The notes: generated by a model not told the origin, from the sequence alone. A stretch of DNA of 64,000 nucleotides from Mycobacterium seoulense (GCF_010731595.1 NZ_AP022582.1:2914001-2978000); one strand, 5' to 3'; shown: positions 17,518-26,223, counted from the first letter of the stretch. Translations and numbers: made by a program.

Positions 17518-17744
17518 CCGACCGACATCTCGCCCAGTTCCGACCACCCGGTCGCGTCGATCCTGGGGTTGATGATCTTCGGGGTGGAGGTGAGGGCCTG
17601 CGGCAGCTCGTGCATCGCCCGCTTGAAGTGATCGCTGTTGACGTGGTCGGCGCCCGCCTCATCGTCACGGAACGCCTCCACCAACACGTACTCCGCGGGG
17701 TTGTCCAGGCTGAGCGACCACTCGAACCACAGGTTGCCGTCTGC
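17514..17744 (-). pseudogene. Truncated antibiotic-biosynthesis-monooxygenase (ABM) domain remnant
   Basis: The open frame begins right after a TAG at 17745-17747 and reads GNLWFEWSLSLDNPAEYVLVEAFRDD through DHFKRAMHELPQALTSTPKIINPRI to WSELGEMSVG. This is the C-terminal three quarters of a YgiN/ABM-type monooxygenase or quinol-oxidase-like protein (normally about 95-105 aa). The usual first beta strand and a start codon are missing, and the sequence upstream in the same frame shows no ABM similarity. I read it as a 5'-deleted gene. Confidence 0.65.
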
Positions 17745-18051
17745 CTAAGCTCGCTGACGGCGTTGTGCCCGCTCGATCGCGGCGAGCACGCCATATCGGC
17801 CAACGGACGCCGCCAGCCGGCGTCGGCGCCAGCAAAGTGCGCCCCGGGCGTCTTGACCGACACCCGGGGCGCACTCTCACTCTGATTCCGTAACAATCGC
17901 GATCCAAACTTCCGCGGCTCGGAAGTGGTCTGGCTCACAACCCGTCCGCGGCCGGGGCTATTTCACTGCACAGTGGGCCCTGTTATGTTCGCGTGTCATA
18001 TACGCGCCTAATAGTTGGCCCATAAAGTGACACCTTCGCGAATTCAGTTCG
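17745..18051. other. Gene-free stretch with one strong hairpin
   Basis: About 300 nt between the ABM remnant and the NlpC/P60-like gene. No supported coding sequence was found. It contains the inverted repeat listed at 17836-17875; downstream of that it becomes less GC-rich (around 17885-18050, with short runs such as TTATGTTCGCG and AATTCAGTTCG), which suggests non-coding or decayed DNA. Confidence 0.5.
17836..17875. terminator. 17-bp hairpin with 6-nt loop
   Basis: Arms 17836-17852 and 17859-17875 match at 16 of 17 positions, with one G-U pair possible, around the loop TTGACC. The stem is very GC-rich (GCGCCCCGGG core) and no U-tract follows, so it fits the stem-only terminators proposed for mycobacteria. 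It lies upstream of the ABM remnant and downstream of nothing obvious, so its original partner gene may have been lost. Confidence 0.5.
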
Positions 18052-18606
18052 TTAGGGATTCGCAATTACCGGATCGCCCGGCGGCGGCAATTCGGGCGCC
18101 GGCGGAGCCGGCGGTGCGGGCGGCGCCGGGGCCAAGGCGTCGACCAACACGGGCGGCGCGTCCGGCGGTGGCGGCGGCGCGTCCGGCGGCGGGGCAGGCG
18201 CGTCCGGGGGAGGGGGAAGTGCGCCCTCGCCATCCGGCGGCATCGGAAGGAACATGTGATGCGTGAAGCCGGCCTGGTAGGCGCCTGCACCGCCGATGCG
18301 CACGCCACCGCGCTCACCGCTGGCTACCGGCGTCCCGTCCGGCAGGGTGGCGGCCGTGTGGCCGCCGTTCCATCCGATCACGAGGGCGTTGGGGGCGGTT
18401 CCGTATTGGAAGCCGCGCGCCAACAGCGCCGCTTCTTCATTCCCGGTGTTGAACCGGTTTCCGAAGATTGGCCTGTCGGACGCCGCGTTGGCAACCCAGG
18501 AAACGAGTCCTGAGCAATCCGTCCCGGCGGGAGAATCTCCACCCGGAATATAAGGCGTTCCGGAGACCTGATTGATCAATGACATCAATGTTGCAAGTAC
18601 TACCAT
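18052..18606 (-). CDS. NlpC/P60-like cysteine peptidase with proline-rich tail
   Basis: 184 aa from ATG 18606 (TTG 18624 is the other option). SGTPYIPGG then GTDCSGLVSWVAN places the catalytic cysteine at C31, with NGGHTAATLPDG as the histidine segment; FNTGNEEAALLARGF and GFTHHMFLP are typical of small mycobacterial peptidoglycan endopeptidase-like proteins. The last 55 residues are a Pro/Ala tail of PPPDAP and PAPP units. The N-terminus is short and only weakly hydrophobic, so a signal peptide may have been lost or lie in an unrecognised start; an in-frame TAA is close upstream. Confidence 0.75.
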   Translation of the reverse strand: MVVLATLMSLINQVSGTPYIPGGDSPAGTDCSGLVSWVANAASDRPIFGNRFNTGNEEAALLARGFQYGTAPNALVIGWNGGHTAATLPDGTPVASGERGGVRIGGAGAYQAGFTHHMFLPMPPDGEGALPPPPDAPAPPPDAPPPPPDAPPVLVDALAPAPPAPPAPPAPELPPPGDPVIANP

Positions 18607-18794
18607 GGCCGGCGACGCTAGCAATACACGTTATTGTTCGCCAAAAATTGTGGCCTACACCATTCATTATGCAGACAGTGGCCTTCGCCGCACTTCCAGC
18701 AAAACCTGCAGCGGCGGGATATCAAGCTGCCAGCAAACACGCGGGCCCGCACCCGGCGTGAGTGGCTGCTTCAGCACGCCGCCCTGCGCAACGG

Positions 18795-19193
18795 TCAGAT
18801 TCCGAACTTGGCGCGGGCCTCGTCCGTGACTGGCGTGAACAGGTTGACGAGATTTCCGTCCGGATCTCGTAGCAGCAGTGCCCGATTCCCCCATGGCATG
18901 GTGGTCGGCGCTGTCACAACCTCTCCGACGCTCTCGCGGAGTCGCTCGTATTGCGCGTCCACGTCGTCGACGATGAACTCCACGATCACGCTGCGGTTGG
19001 CGGCCGGCTCGGCGGATCCGGCCGCGAACAACGGCACGGTCTTGTCGCTGCCGATGGCCAGCGTGCCGACCGGCGTCGGGATCTCGGCGAAAAGCTCGTT
19101 GCCCCATACCGCCCGAACCCCGGTGACCGCCTCGTAGAACTCGACGAGCCTGTTGACGTCGGCGGTGATGATGCGGGTGGAAACGAACTTCAT
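18795..19193 (-). CDS. VOC (glyoxalase/bleomycin-resistance-like) family protein
   Basis: 132 aa with two beta-alpha-beta-beta-beta half domains: VSTRIITADVNRLVEFYEAVTGV at the start and IVEFIVDDVDAQYERL with NRALLLRDPDGNLVNLFTPV in the second half. E in LVNLF-type strands and H/E metal ligands are only partly visible, so metal and substrate are unknown. ATG 19193 is preceded by a G-rich stretch. Monocistronic by appearance. Confidence 0.85.
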   Translation of the reverse strand: MKFVSTRIITADVNRLVEFYEAVTGVRAVWGNELFAEIPTPVGTLAIGSDKTVPLFAAGSAEPAANRSVIVEFIVDDVDAQYERLRESVGEVVTAPTTMPWGNRALLLRDPDGNLVNLFTPVTDEARAKFGI

Positions 19194-19297
19194 GGGGCCC
19201 CCTGACTACCGTGTCGATGCGTTCGTGCGGCAGTCGCATGCTACGGACCACCCCCGACAAGGCGGCTTGGAGCGGAACTAGGGCAGGTCGCGTTCGG

Positions 19298-19687
19298 CTA
19301 GGCCGGAGTCCATATCCCGTTGTTCCAGAACCCCCAGTTGCCGGCGCCGGTCGGGTTCCACATCAGCTGAGCCCCAGGTGCCCACGGTGGTGGAGGGGGC
19401 GCCGGTGGCGCCCAAACCGGCGGGGGACCCCAGGGCCCCGCACCCGCGGGGAAACTCTGACCCGCAGGACCTTGCCAGTCGTGGCACTGGTTCCAGTCCC
19501 AGTCGTAGACCCTGCCCCAGCCCGGGTCCCACGAACCGCCGGGGCACCAGTGGGAGGTCGGCGCGGGAGCCGGGGCCGCGTGCGCGAGGCCCCCGGCCGG
19601 CCCGAAGCCGGGCAACGCCAACGCGCAACCCACCAGAATGCCCGTAACCCGCCGGACCCACGGTCTGGCCCGCTCGACAGTCGCCAT
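19298..19687 (-). CDS. Exported proline/tryptophan-rich protein, 129 aa
   Basis: The signal peptide has a basic N-region (ATVERARPWVRRVT), hydrophobic core and AHA-type cleavage near residue 37. The mature part is rich in P, W and G (WCPGGSWDPGWGRVYDWDWNQCHDW, then PPAPPPPPW and GNWGFWNNGIW). The two cysteines could pair. Similar small Trp/Pro-rich exported proteins are widespread in mycobacteria without known function. Confidence 0.75.
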   Translation of the reverse strand: MATVERARPWVRRVTGILVGCALALPGFGPAGGLAHAAPAPAPTSHWCPGGSWDPGWGRVYDWDWNQCHDWQGPAGQSFPAGAGPWGPPPVWAPPAPPPPPWAPGAQLMWNPTGAGNWGFWNNGIWTPA

Positions 19688-19719
19688 CGCTCAAGCATGG
19701 TCGAGCAGCGACTCGGACG

Positions 19720-20133
19720 CTAGGCGTTGAACCCGAATTCGACCACTTCCGCCGACGGCCTCCCGCCACGATCACCCCACCTTCGCGGCGCTCGGTGGCG
19801 GACATCTCACGCCGGATCTCGGCCCGATTGCGCGCTTCTTCGGCCGACGCGAGGCGGTCACGGGCCGCCGAGCGCTCCTCGCGGTCCGCTTCCCGTTGCA
19901 GTCGGTCACGCTCGCGCTCGATGGCCGTGCCCTCGCGTTCGTCGGCCCGCTGCTCTCGTTCGTCGGCGATCTGCTCGCGCTCACCGGCGATCCGTTCCCG
20001 CTCGTCGGCCAACCGATCCCGCTCGTCAGCGCCACTCGCGCGCCAAGATCTCGGCCTCACGAAACACGAGACGCTGCTCGCGCTCATCGACTTCGGCTGC
20101 CCCCGAATCGGACTCACCAGGCGTGGTCGGCAT
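19720..20133 (-). pseudogene. Frameshifted coiled-coil protein gene
   Basis: ATG 20133, behind GGAGAGGAG, reads MPTTPGESDSGAAEVDE and on to ILAREWR, then hits TGA near 20028. In a second frame the protein continues directly as ADERDRLADERERIAGEREQ and further heptad-like DERE/EREQ repeats to SATERREGG. The original frame then resumes as a short tail ending VEFGFNA with TAG at 19722-19720, exactly 137 codons from the ATG. Two compensating indels in GC-rich runs (GGCGC and GGTGGGG) explain this. The product would be a highly charged coiled coil of about 137 aa, function unknown. Sequencing error is an alternative. Confidence 0.65.
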
Positions 20134-20252
20134 GGCTCCTCTCCTGCCAATAACCTTGCTGTGGTCAACCGTCGCTCCGGCGGAAACAAATTTCAAGTGG
20201 TGCGCGTCGTGCGAGAAAACCCACTGTGACCCCGCCCGCCAACCGACCCCGG

Positions 20253-20780
20253 CTACGAGTTCAACGAATCGTCGTCAGCCGCCGGGTAATAGTCGGCCTC
20301 GGAAACAACAGGCGCTGCCACCCGCTTCTCAATCCGGCCCGCCCGCGTCCGAGAAGAGAATCGCGCACCCCGGGCCGGCCGCACAGGAGCGAATCGGGCC
20401 ATACCGAGCTCGGGCGTATCGTCGTAAATCGCTTCCATGCCACCGCTCATCAGATAAGCCTCGTGCCAGAAGCCGGTGCCACCGGAGTCCTTCAAGAACT
20501 GCTGCCACCACTTCCGATGGGGTTCTGAACGAGTCCACGTCTCCAAGCTCTCGAGGTCCCGCCAGTACTGCCGCATTCCGAGATGGGGAGGAAACAACGA
20601 CCAGATGAGATCCTCGTGCAACAAGAGCCCGTCAGGCTCCTGCCTCCACGATTGTCGGATCTGGGGACCGAGGCCCAACATCCTCAGCAGTCCGCGGGGA
20701 CGCCGCACCCGCATTCCGAGATACACCACCACCATGTCGGGATACCCGGTGAGATCTACCGTCTGCCGATCGACTGCCAT
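20253..20780 (-). CDS. DUF4188-like monooxygenase-fold protein
   Basis: 175 aa from ATG 20780, preceded by GGAGG. MVVVYLGMRVRRPRGLLRMLGLG, LLLHEDLIWSLFPPHLGMRQYWRD and GGTGFWHEAYLMSGGMEAIYDD are characteristic of the DUF4188 family, a ferredoxin-like fold related to haem-degrading and ABM monooxygenases. No activity has been established that I know of. It is the last of a three-gene minus-strand run with the SRPBCC and methyltransferase genes. Confidence 0.7.
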   Translation of the reverse strand: MAVDRQTVDLTGYPDMVVVYLGMRVRRPRGLLRMLGLGPQIRQSWRQEPDGLLLHEDLIWSLFPPHLGMRQYWRDLESLETWTRSEPHRKWWQQFLKDSGGTGFWHEAYLMSGGMEAIYDDTPELGMARFAPVRPARGARFSSRTRAGRIEKRVAAPVVSEADYYPAADDDSLNS

Positions 20781-20860
20781 CCCGACCTCCACGTAGGGCC
20801 CCCGAGACGCGATACCCGACTGTCGCATCGTCGCTGGGGAATGGCAACAACCCCTCGCCG

Positions 20861-21343
20861 TCAATCCTCGTCAGCCCGCCGTCCCGCCAGGTACGCCGCG
20901 AGATTGCTCAACGACGATCGAAGACCGTCGACGTGATCGTCCGCCGAGATGCCCGGTGGGACGTCATCGGCCCGGATCTCGACACGGGTGGTGTCGGCGC
21001 TCACCGCTGCAACCGTCCACGTCATGGTCATCGTTCCGGCGAACGAGGGGTCATCGGATTGAAAGTCGACGGCCTGCACGACCCGATCATCGGGCACGAT
21101 CTCGACGAACCGAACATCCACGACATCCGAGTCGCCGCTTGACTTCCCACCCGATTCGGGCGGCTCGGCATAGGTCAACCGCATCCGGTAGGACCCTCCG
21201 GGGCGGGCGTCGAAATATTCGAACTTCCCGGACATGCCTTGCGGCGGAAGCCATTCGACGAGCGCATGCGGATCCACCAGCGCGGTGTACACCCGACTCA
21301 GCGGAGCGGCAATCACCGACGAGGCGGTGTCAGTTCGTCCCAT
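20861..21343 (-). CDS. SRPBCC/AHSA1-type domain protein
   Basis: 160 aa from ATG 21343 (MGRTDTASSVIAAPLSRVYTAL). ALVDPHALVEWLPPQGMSGKFEYFDARPGG, then VRFVEIVPDDRVVQAVDF and the long C-terminal helix LRSSLSNLAAYL, are typical of the activator-of-Hsp90-ATPase-like SRPBCC fold, a hydrophobic-ligand binding pocket. The ligand is unknown. It lies between a methyltransferase and a DUF4188 gene with gaps of 56 and 80 nt. Confidence 0.85.
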   Translation of the reverse strand: MGRTDTASSVIAAPLSRVYTALVDPHALVEWLPPQGMSGKFEYFDARPGGSYRMRLTYAEPPESGGKSSGDSDVVDVRFVEIVPDDRVVQAVDFQSDDPSFAGTMTMTWTVAAVSADTTRVEIRADDVPPGISADDHVDGLRSSLSNLAAYLAGRRADED

Positions 21344-21399
21344 AACGCCAATGTCCCTCAAGCCCCGTTGTGCAGATGGTGCACTAGAGAGTCGCGACG

Positions 21400-22044
21400 T
21401 CAGCCCGGCAAATCGCACACCAGAAGATGGAAGGCGCGTCGGCCATCACCGACGCGCCTGTCTTCAATCCGATCAAATCCCGCCTCGCGGATAACCGGCA
21501 CGAGTTCGTCGATGGGACGCAACCGAAATCCATGACGGGTGAAGGGCATCTTGGACATCTGATCCGGATCGCCAACCCCGAGCACCAGTCGCCCGCGTGG
21601 CCGCAACACCCTGACTAGCTCTTTCAGAGCTGCTGCGAGGTCCGGTACGAAATAGATCGTGTTGGTCGAAATGATCGCGTCTAGTGCGGAATCTTCGAGG
21701 GGCAGACTTTCCATCCGACCGGAATGCAGACGTAAGCGCCCACGAGCAATGTGGTCAGGGAACCGGCGCTTCGCTTCAGTGAGCATCGTCTCCGACATCT
21801 CGACGCCGTGCACAACCGCACCGTCGCGAGCTAGCAGAAGGTCGAGTCCGACGCCCCCTCCAAATCCGATGTCGGCGACTTCGGCCGTTGGTCCGCAACC
21901 CGTGGCGCCGACCGCAGCGACGACAAGTGACCGATTGCCACGGTTGAGCAGGCGTCCGACGACCTTGCCTACGAACCCGGTTGGTTCACCGAGCTGGCGA
22001 GCCAGGGCGGCAAGCGCACGTTCAACAGGCGGCATGGCGATCAT
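21400..22044 (-). CDS. SAM-dependent class I methyltransferase
   Basis: 214 aa. Motif I is EVADIGFGGGVGLDLL, motif II contains VHGVEMSETMLTEAKRRF, and LPLEDSALDAIISTNTIYFVPDLAAALKELVRVLRPRGRLVLG covers motifs IV to VI. It matches the ubiquinone/menaquinone-methyltransferase-like family; the acceptor is unknown. Start is ATG 22044 or 22035. First gene of the three-gene run ending in DUF4188. Confidence 0.88.
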   Translation of the reverse strand: MIAMPPVERALAALARQLGEPTGFVGKVVGRLLNRGNRSLVVAAVGATGCGPTAEVADIGFGGGVGLDLLLARDGAVVHGVEMSETMLTEAKRRFPDHIARGRLRLHSGRMESLPLEDSALDAIISTNTIYFVPDLAAALKELVRVLRPRGRLVLGVGDPDQMSKMPFTRHGFRLRPIDELVPVIREAGFDRIEDRRVGDGRRAFHLLVCDLPG

Positions 22045-22103
22045 TAGACCAGCTGCCGAACCCCATGTCGCCGAATCTCGGCTGCGCGCGACGCCTGCTT
22101 GCT

Positions 22104-22149
22104 CACGTCGAACCGGAACTCGACTACACGTTGAACCTGAACTCCACCA
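22104..22149. repeat. 23-bp tandem duplication over the ychF 3' end
   Basis: 22104-22126 and 22127-22149 agree at 19 of 23 positions (CACGTCGAACCGGAACTC versus CACGTTGAACCTGAACTC). The second copy encodes the true YchF C-terminus (VEFRFNV); the first begins at the stop codon and continues past it. Confidence 0.6.
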
Positions 22150-23197
22150 CGTCGCCGTCGGCCATGACGTAGTCCTTGCCCTCCATCCGGACCTTGCCGG
22201 CCGCCTTGGCCGCCGCCATGGAGCCCGCGGCGATCAGGTCGTCGAAGGACACGATCTCGGCCTTGATGAAGCCCTTCTCGAAATCGGTGTGGATCACCCC
22301 GGCCGCCTTCGGCGCTGTATCGCCTTGGTGAATCACCCACGCCCGCACCTCTTTTGGGCCCGCGGTCAAAAACGTCTGCAGCTTGAGGGTGTGAAAGCCC
22401 GCCCGGGCCAGCGCGTCGAGCCCGCGTTCGCTCTGCCCGATCGACGCCAGCAGTTCGGCCGCCGACTCGTCGTCGAGCTCGTTCAGTTCGGATTCGATGG
22501 CCGCGTCCAGGAACACCGCGTCGGCGGGCGCCACCAGCCGGCGCAGCTCGGCGATCCGCGCCTCATCGGTCAGCACCGCCTCGTCGGCGTTGAAGACATA
22601 CAGAAACGGCTTGGTGGTCAACAAGTTCAGCTCCCGCAGCAGGGCCGCATCCACGCCTGCCCCGAACAGCGTCTTGCCGCCGTCCAGCGTCTCCTGGGCG
22701 GCAACCGCCGCGTCGTACACCGGCCTTCGCTCCTTGCTGGTGCGGGCTTCCTTCTCCAGCCGCGGCAGCGCACGCTCCAGGGTCTGCAGGTCGGCCAGGA
22801 TCAGCTCGGTCTCGACGACCTCGATGTCGGATCGGGGATCCACCTGCCCGGCCACGTGGGTCACGTCGTCGTCGGAGAACACCCGGACCACCTGGCAGAT
22901 GGCGTCGCACTCGCGGATGTGGGCCAGGAACTTGTTGCCCAGCCCCGCCCCCTCGGACGCGCCCTTGACCAGGCCGGCGATGTCGACGAACGTCACCGGC
23001 GCCGGCACGATGCGCTCGGATCCGAAAAGCTCGGCCAGCTTGTCCAGTCGCGGATCGGGCAGCGCAACGACGCCCTCGTTCGGCTCGATCGTCGCGAACG
23101 GATAGTTGGCCGCCACCACGTCGTTGCGGGTCAGCGCGTTGAACAGAGTCGACTTACCGACGTTGGGCAGACCCACGATTCCCAGGCTCAGGCTCAC
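22124..23197 (-). CDS. ychF: Redox-regulated ATPase YchF (Obg-like)
   Basis: 357 aa, the normal length. Walker A is GLPNVGKST, the switch region FVDIAGLVKGASEGAGLG, and the guanine-specificity NKxD motif is replaced by the FNADE variant that gives YchF its ATP preference. The C-terminal TGS domain ends DVVEFRFNV. YchF associates with ribosomes and is linked to oxidative stress and translation. Position matches Rv1112. A tandem duplication overlaps its last codons. Confidence 0.95.
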   Translation of the reverse strand: MSLSLGIVGLPNVGKSTLFNALTRNDVVAANYPFATIEPNEGVVALPDPRLDKLAELFGSERIVPAPVTFVDIAGLVKGASEGAGLGNKFLAHIRECDAICQVVRVFSDDDVTHVAGQVDPRSDIEVVETELILADLQTLERALPRLEKEARTSKERRPVYDAAVAAQETLDGGKTLFGAGVDAALLRELNLLTTKPFLYVFNADEAVLTDEARIAELRRLVAPADAVFLDAAIESELNELDDESAAELLASIGQSERGLDALARAGFHTLKLQTFLTAGPKEVRAWVIHQGDTAPKAAGVIHTDFEKGFIKAEIVSFDDLIAAGSMAAAKAAGKVRMEGKDYVMADGDVVEFRFNV

Positions 23198-23340
23198 AGG
23201 GAGCCAAGTCTAGGGGTCGGCCGGCCGCACCGGCCGCCCTGGACCTTTCGTGTGCCCTCTCCGGCGCGCGAGCGTGGCACGCCCGCGATCGCTACGAGGT
23301 ATTTACGGGGCTTTGGGTCCATTGCCGGTACGGTCTACAT

Positions 23341-24510
23341 GTGTCAGGACAGCGGGCAACATCGACGGTGGAGGCCTCCCACCGCTCGATCCACCCAGGA
23401 ATCCCAGGCGTGCCGTGGTACGCCGCGCTGCTTCTCGCCGTCACCGCCACCGCCATCGGGTACGGAATCGACGCAGGCCACAAGGAGCTGACCCACGTCT
23501 TCGCCGGCTTCTATATAGCCGGCTGTGTGGCGGCAGTGCTGGCGGTGCGCCAGGACGGGCTGTTCACCGCGATCATCCAGCCCCCGCTGATACTTTTCTG
23601 CGCGGTGCCCGGCGCGTACTGGTTGTTCCACGACGCCAAAGTCAGCCATCTCAAAGACCTGCTGATCAACTGCGGCTACCCACTCATCGAGCGCTTCCCA
23701 CTGATGCTGGGAACCGCCGGCATCGTGCTGCTGATCGGGTTGGCGAGGTGGTATTACGGCATGTCGCACCGGACGACCGCGGCGCCGGACACCTCCGAGA
23801 ACACCGAAGCCACCGAGGCCAAGTCCGTCCTCGGGGGCATCGTCGCCAAACTGCAGGCGATCCTGCGCCCGGAATCAGGCGAGCACGACGGCGACGGGGC
23901 GGCCCCCGCCCGGGCGCGGCGCGGCCGCGAGACCAGTTCTTCGCCGCGCGCCCGCCGGACGGCGCGCAGCGACCGGTCTGCCACTCGCTCCGCGCGAGCC
24001 CATTCGCGGCGCACCCGGGAACCGCTGGACGACGCGGTCGAACCGGGCGAGCGCCGCGCGAACCGGAGAGGCTCGCCGACCGCCCGGGACTACGACGCGG
24101 CGGAACCGCCCCGCCGGCCGCGGCGACGGCCCAGGCCGGACACCGACCCGGAGCCGCGCGGCCAATCGCCCCGGGACGGCCGCCGGGAGCCGCGGACGCG
24201 GCGCAGCCCCTACGAGCGGCCCACGCCACGGAGCAGCCGTTTCGACGGGTATGACGCGTATGACCCACCCGGGGCATCGGAGCGCTTGGGCCGCTACGAC
24301 AGCGACCCCTATGAGCCGACCTACGAGCCGAGGCGCCGCCGCCCCGCCCCCAGCGGCAACAACGGGACGCATCACCCCATCTCGCAGGTGCGCTACCGGG
24401 GAGCCGGCACACCCGACGAGCCCGAGCGGCGCCCGGACCGCCGGAACCGGTCACGGACGAATGGCCGGCCGCAGCGGCCCCCGACGGAATCCTGGGAATA
24501 CGACGCCTGA
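23341..24510 (+). CDS. DUF6542-type membrane protein with long Arg/Pro-rich tail
   Basis: 389 aa from GTG 23341. Residues about 25-150 hold four membrane helices (YAALLLAVTATAIGYGI, VFAGFYIAGCVAAVLAV, IIQPPLILFCAVPGAYWLF, LMLGTAGIVLLIGLARWY). From about residue 190 the protein is a low-complexity, strongly basic tail rich in R, P, D and Y, with many RR, RRP and YDP units and no predicted fold. Length and position agree with Rv1111c. It may be a membrane-anchored scaffold; this is a guess. Divergent from ychF, convergent with ispH. Confidence 0.75.
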   Translation: MSGQRATSTVEASHRSIHPGIPGVPWYAALLLAVTATAIGYGIDAGHKELTHVFAGFYIAGCVAAVLAVRQDGLFTAIIQPPLILFCAVPGAYWLFHDAKVSHLKDLLINCGYPLIERFPLMLGTAGIVLLIGLARWYYGMSHRTTAAPDTSENTEATEAKSVLGGIVAKLQAILRPESGEHDGDGAAPARARRGRETSSSPRARRTARSDRSATRSARAHSRRTREPLDDAVEPGERRANRRGSPTARDYDAAEPPRRPRRRPRPDTDPEPRGQSPRDGRREPRTRRSPYERPTPRSSRFDGYDAYDPPGASERLGRYDSDPYEPTYEPRRRRPAPSGNNGTHHPISQVRYRGAGTPDEPERRPDRRNRSRTNGRPQRPPTESWEYDA

Positions 24511-24547
24511 GCGCCATCCGGGCACCTCGGACGCGGTCCGACCTCGT

Positions 24548-25546
24548 CTACAGCAGTGACCGGATCTCGCGCGGCAGCGCGAACACCAGGGTTTCCTGGG
24601 CCGTGGTGACCGGTTGCACCACGTCGAAGCCGTAATCGGCGAGCCGCTCCAGCACGCCGCGCACCAAGACCTCGGGGACGGACGCCCCTGAGGTCACGCC
24701 CACGGTGGTCACCCCTTCCAACCAGGCGGGGTCGATGTCGTCGGCCCAGTCGACCAGGTGGGCGGCCGCGGCGCCGCCGCCCAGCGCGACCTCGACCAGC
24801 CGCACCGAGTTCGATGAGTTCCGGGAGCCGACGACGATCACCAGCTGGCATTCCGGTGCCATCGCCTTGACGGCGACCTGGCGGTTCTGGGTCGCATAGC
24901 AGATGTCGTCGCTGGGCGGGTCCTGTAGCTTCGGGAACCGTTGCCGCAGCCGGCCGACGATCTCCATGGTCTCGTCGACCGACAGCGTGGTCTGCGACAG
25001 CCAGACCACCTTGTTCTCGTCCCGAACGGTCACGTTGTCCACGGCGGCGACCCCGTCCACCAGCTGCACGTGGTCGGGCGCTTCACCGGACGTCCCGATG
25101 ACCTCCTCATGGCCCTCGTGGCCGATCAGTAGGATGTCGAAGTCGTTGCGCGCGAATCGCCTGGCTTCGTTGTGCACCTTGGTCACCAGCGGGCAGGTGG
25201 CGTCGATGGTCTGCAGGTTGCGTTCGGCGGCCGCGGCATAGACCGTCGGCGCCACCCCGTGCGCGGAGAACACCACGATGGACCCCTCGGGCACCTCGTC
25301 GGTCTCTTCGACGAACACGGCGCCGGCCTTTTCCAGCGTGTTCACCACGTGCCGGTTGTGCACGATCTCGTGGCGCACGTACACCGGCGGCCCGTGCTTT
25401 TCCAGCGCGCGTTCGACCGTTTCCACGGCCCGGTCCACGCCCGCGCAGTAACCACGCGGCTCGGCCAGAAGCACTCGCTTGCGGGCTGGATCGGTGGCTA
25501 CCGAGCTGGACGCACCGGGAATTCCCATGTCGACAGTCGGCGGCAT
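24548..25546 (-). CDS. ispH: 4-hydroxy-3-methylbut-2-enyl diphosphate reductase
   Basis: 332 aa from ATG 25546 ([14 protein letters not shown]); longer in-frame extension lacks conservation. The three [4Fe-4S] cysteines are in EPRGYCAG (C34), IDATCPLV and [11 protein letters not shown], and HEGHEE with TSGASVPE binds the diphosphate. It performs the last step of the MEP pathway, making IPP and DMAPP. Mycobacteria have two homologues; position fits LytB2 (Rv1110), the essential one. It is divergent from the Rv1109c-like gene. Confidence 0.95.
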   Translation of the reverse strand: MPPTVDMGIPGASSSVATDPARKRVLLAEPRGYCAGVDRAVETVERALEKHGPPVYVRHEIVHNRHVVNTLEKAGAVFVEETDEVPEGSIVVFSAHGVAPTVYAAAAERNLQTIDATCPLVTKVHNEARRFARNDFDILLIGHEGHEEVIGTSGEAPDHVQLVDGVAAVDNVTVRDENKVVWLSQTTLSVDETMEIVGRLRQRFPKLQDPPSDDICYATQNRQVAVKAMAPECQLVIVVGSRNSSNSVRLVEVALGGGAAAAHLVDWADDIDPAWLEGVTTVGVTSGASVPEVLVRGVLERLADYGFDVVQPVTTAQETLVFALPREIRSLL

Positions 25547-25635
25547 GACACCCAGGGTACGTTCTGCCGACACGGGCTTGCCAGCTCGCGGCCGCGGGCT
25601 TGGCGTTAGCCGCCGCTTAAGGCAATCTTGGACCC

Positions 25636-26223
25636 ATGGCTTCTGCACCGTATGGAGTTCGGCTGTTGGTCGGCGCGGCGACAGTCGCCGTCGAGGAGAC
25701 CATGAAACTGCCGAAAACCATCCTGATGTACCCCATGACATTGGTCAGTCAGGCGGCGCACATTGTGATGCGATTTCAGCAGAACCTCGCCGAGCTGGCG
25801 ATCAAGGGCGACAGCACGCTAGAGACCATCTTTCCGCCGAAGGACGAGCAGCCGGAATGGGCGACCTTCGACGAGGATCTGCCCGACGCCGTCGAAGCCC
25901 CCGGCACCGCCCCGAACGGCGCCGGCGATGCCGATCGCCGAACCGAGGGACGGTTCGCGTTGTACTCGCTCGCCGACGCCGCCTCCGATGCCGCCCCCCT
26001 GAAACAGGGCAGGAAATCCACGGACGCCCCGGCGATTCCGCAGCCGTCGGTGGTGGCCGAGCTGGACTACCCGACGCTGACGCTGGCGCAGCTGCGGGCC
26101 CGCCTGCAGTCGCTGCGCGTCGACGAGCTGGAAGCCCTGCTGGCCTACGAGCAGGCCACCAAGGCCCGCGCGCCGTTCCAGACGCTGCTGGCCAACAGGA
26201 TCACCCGCGCGAACGCGAAGTGA
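25636..26223 (+). CDS. Lipid-droplet-associated-type protein (Rv1109c homologue)
   Basis: 195 aa. The N-terminal 50 residues form an amphipathic to hydrophobic helix ([40 protein letters not shown]). A Pro/Asp-rich linker follows, then a C-terminal helix pair ([42 protein letters not shown]). Mycobacterial homologues are annotated as lipid-droplet-associated proteins; I rely on that name and see no catalytic motif. Its stop overlaps the xseA start (GTGA), so it may be co-translated with exonuclease VII. Confidence 0.8.
   Translation: MASAPYGVRLLVGAATVAVEETMKLPKTILMYPMTLVSQAAHIVMRFQQNLAELAIKGDSTLETIFPPKDEQPEWATFDEDLPDAVEAPGTAPNGAGDADRRTEGRFALYSLADAASDAAPLKQGRKSTDAPAIPQPSVVAELDYPTLTLAQLRARLQSLRVDELEALLAYEQATKARAPFQTLLANRITRANAK

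Noticed and set aside
19278..20189. Single 303-residue minus-strand protein joining a coiled coil to a Gly/Arg-rich part
   Set aside because: It joins the wrong frame of the frameshifted gene to a non-coding frame of the separate exported-protein gene, which has its own ATG and signal peptide.
20170..20225. Cys-rich plus-strand peptide (FKWCASCEKTHC) that looks like a zinc knuckle
   Set aside because: It lies upstream of the coiled-coil gene in a frame with no start, no ribosome-binding site and no extension.
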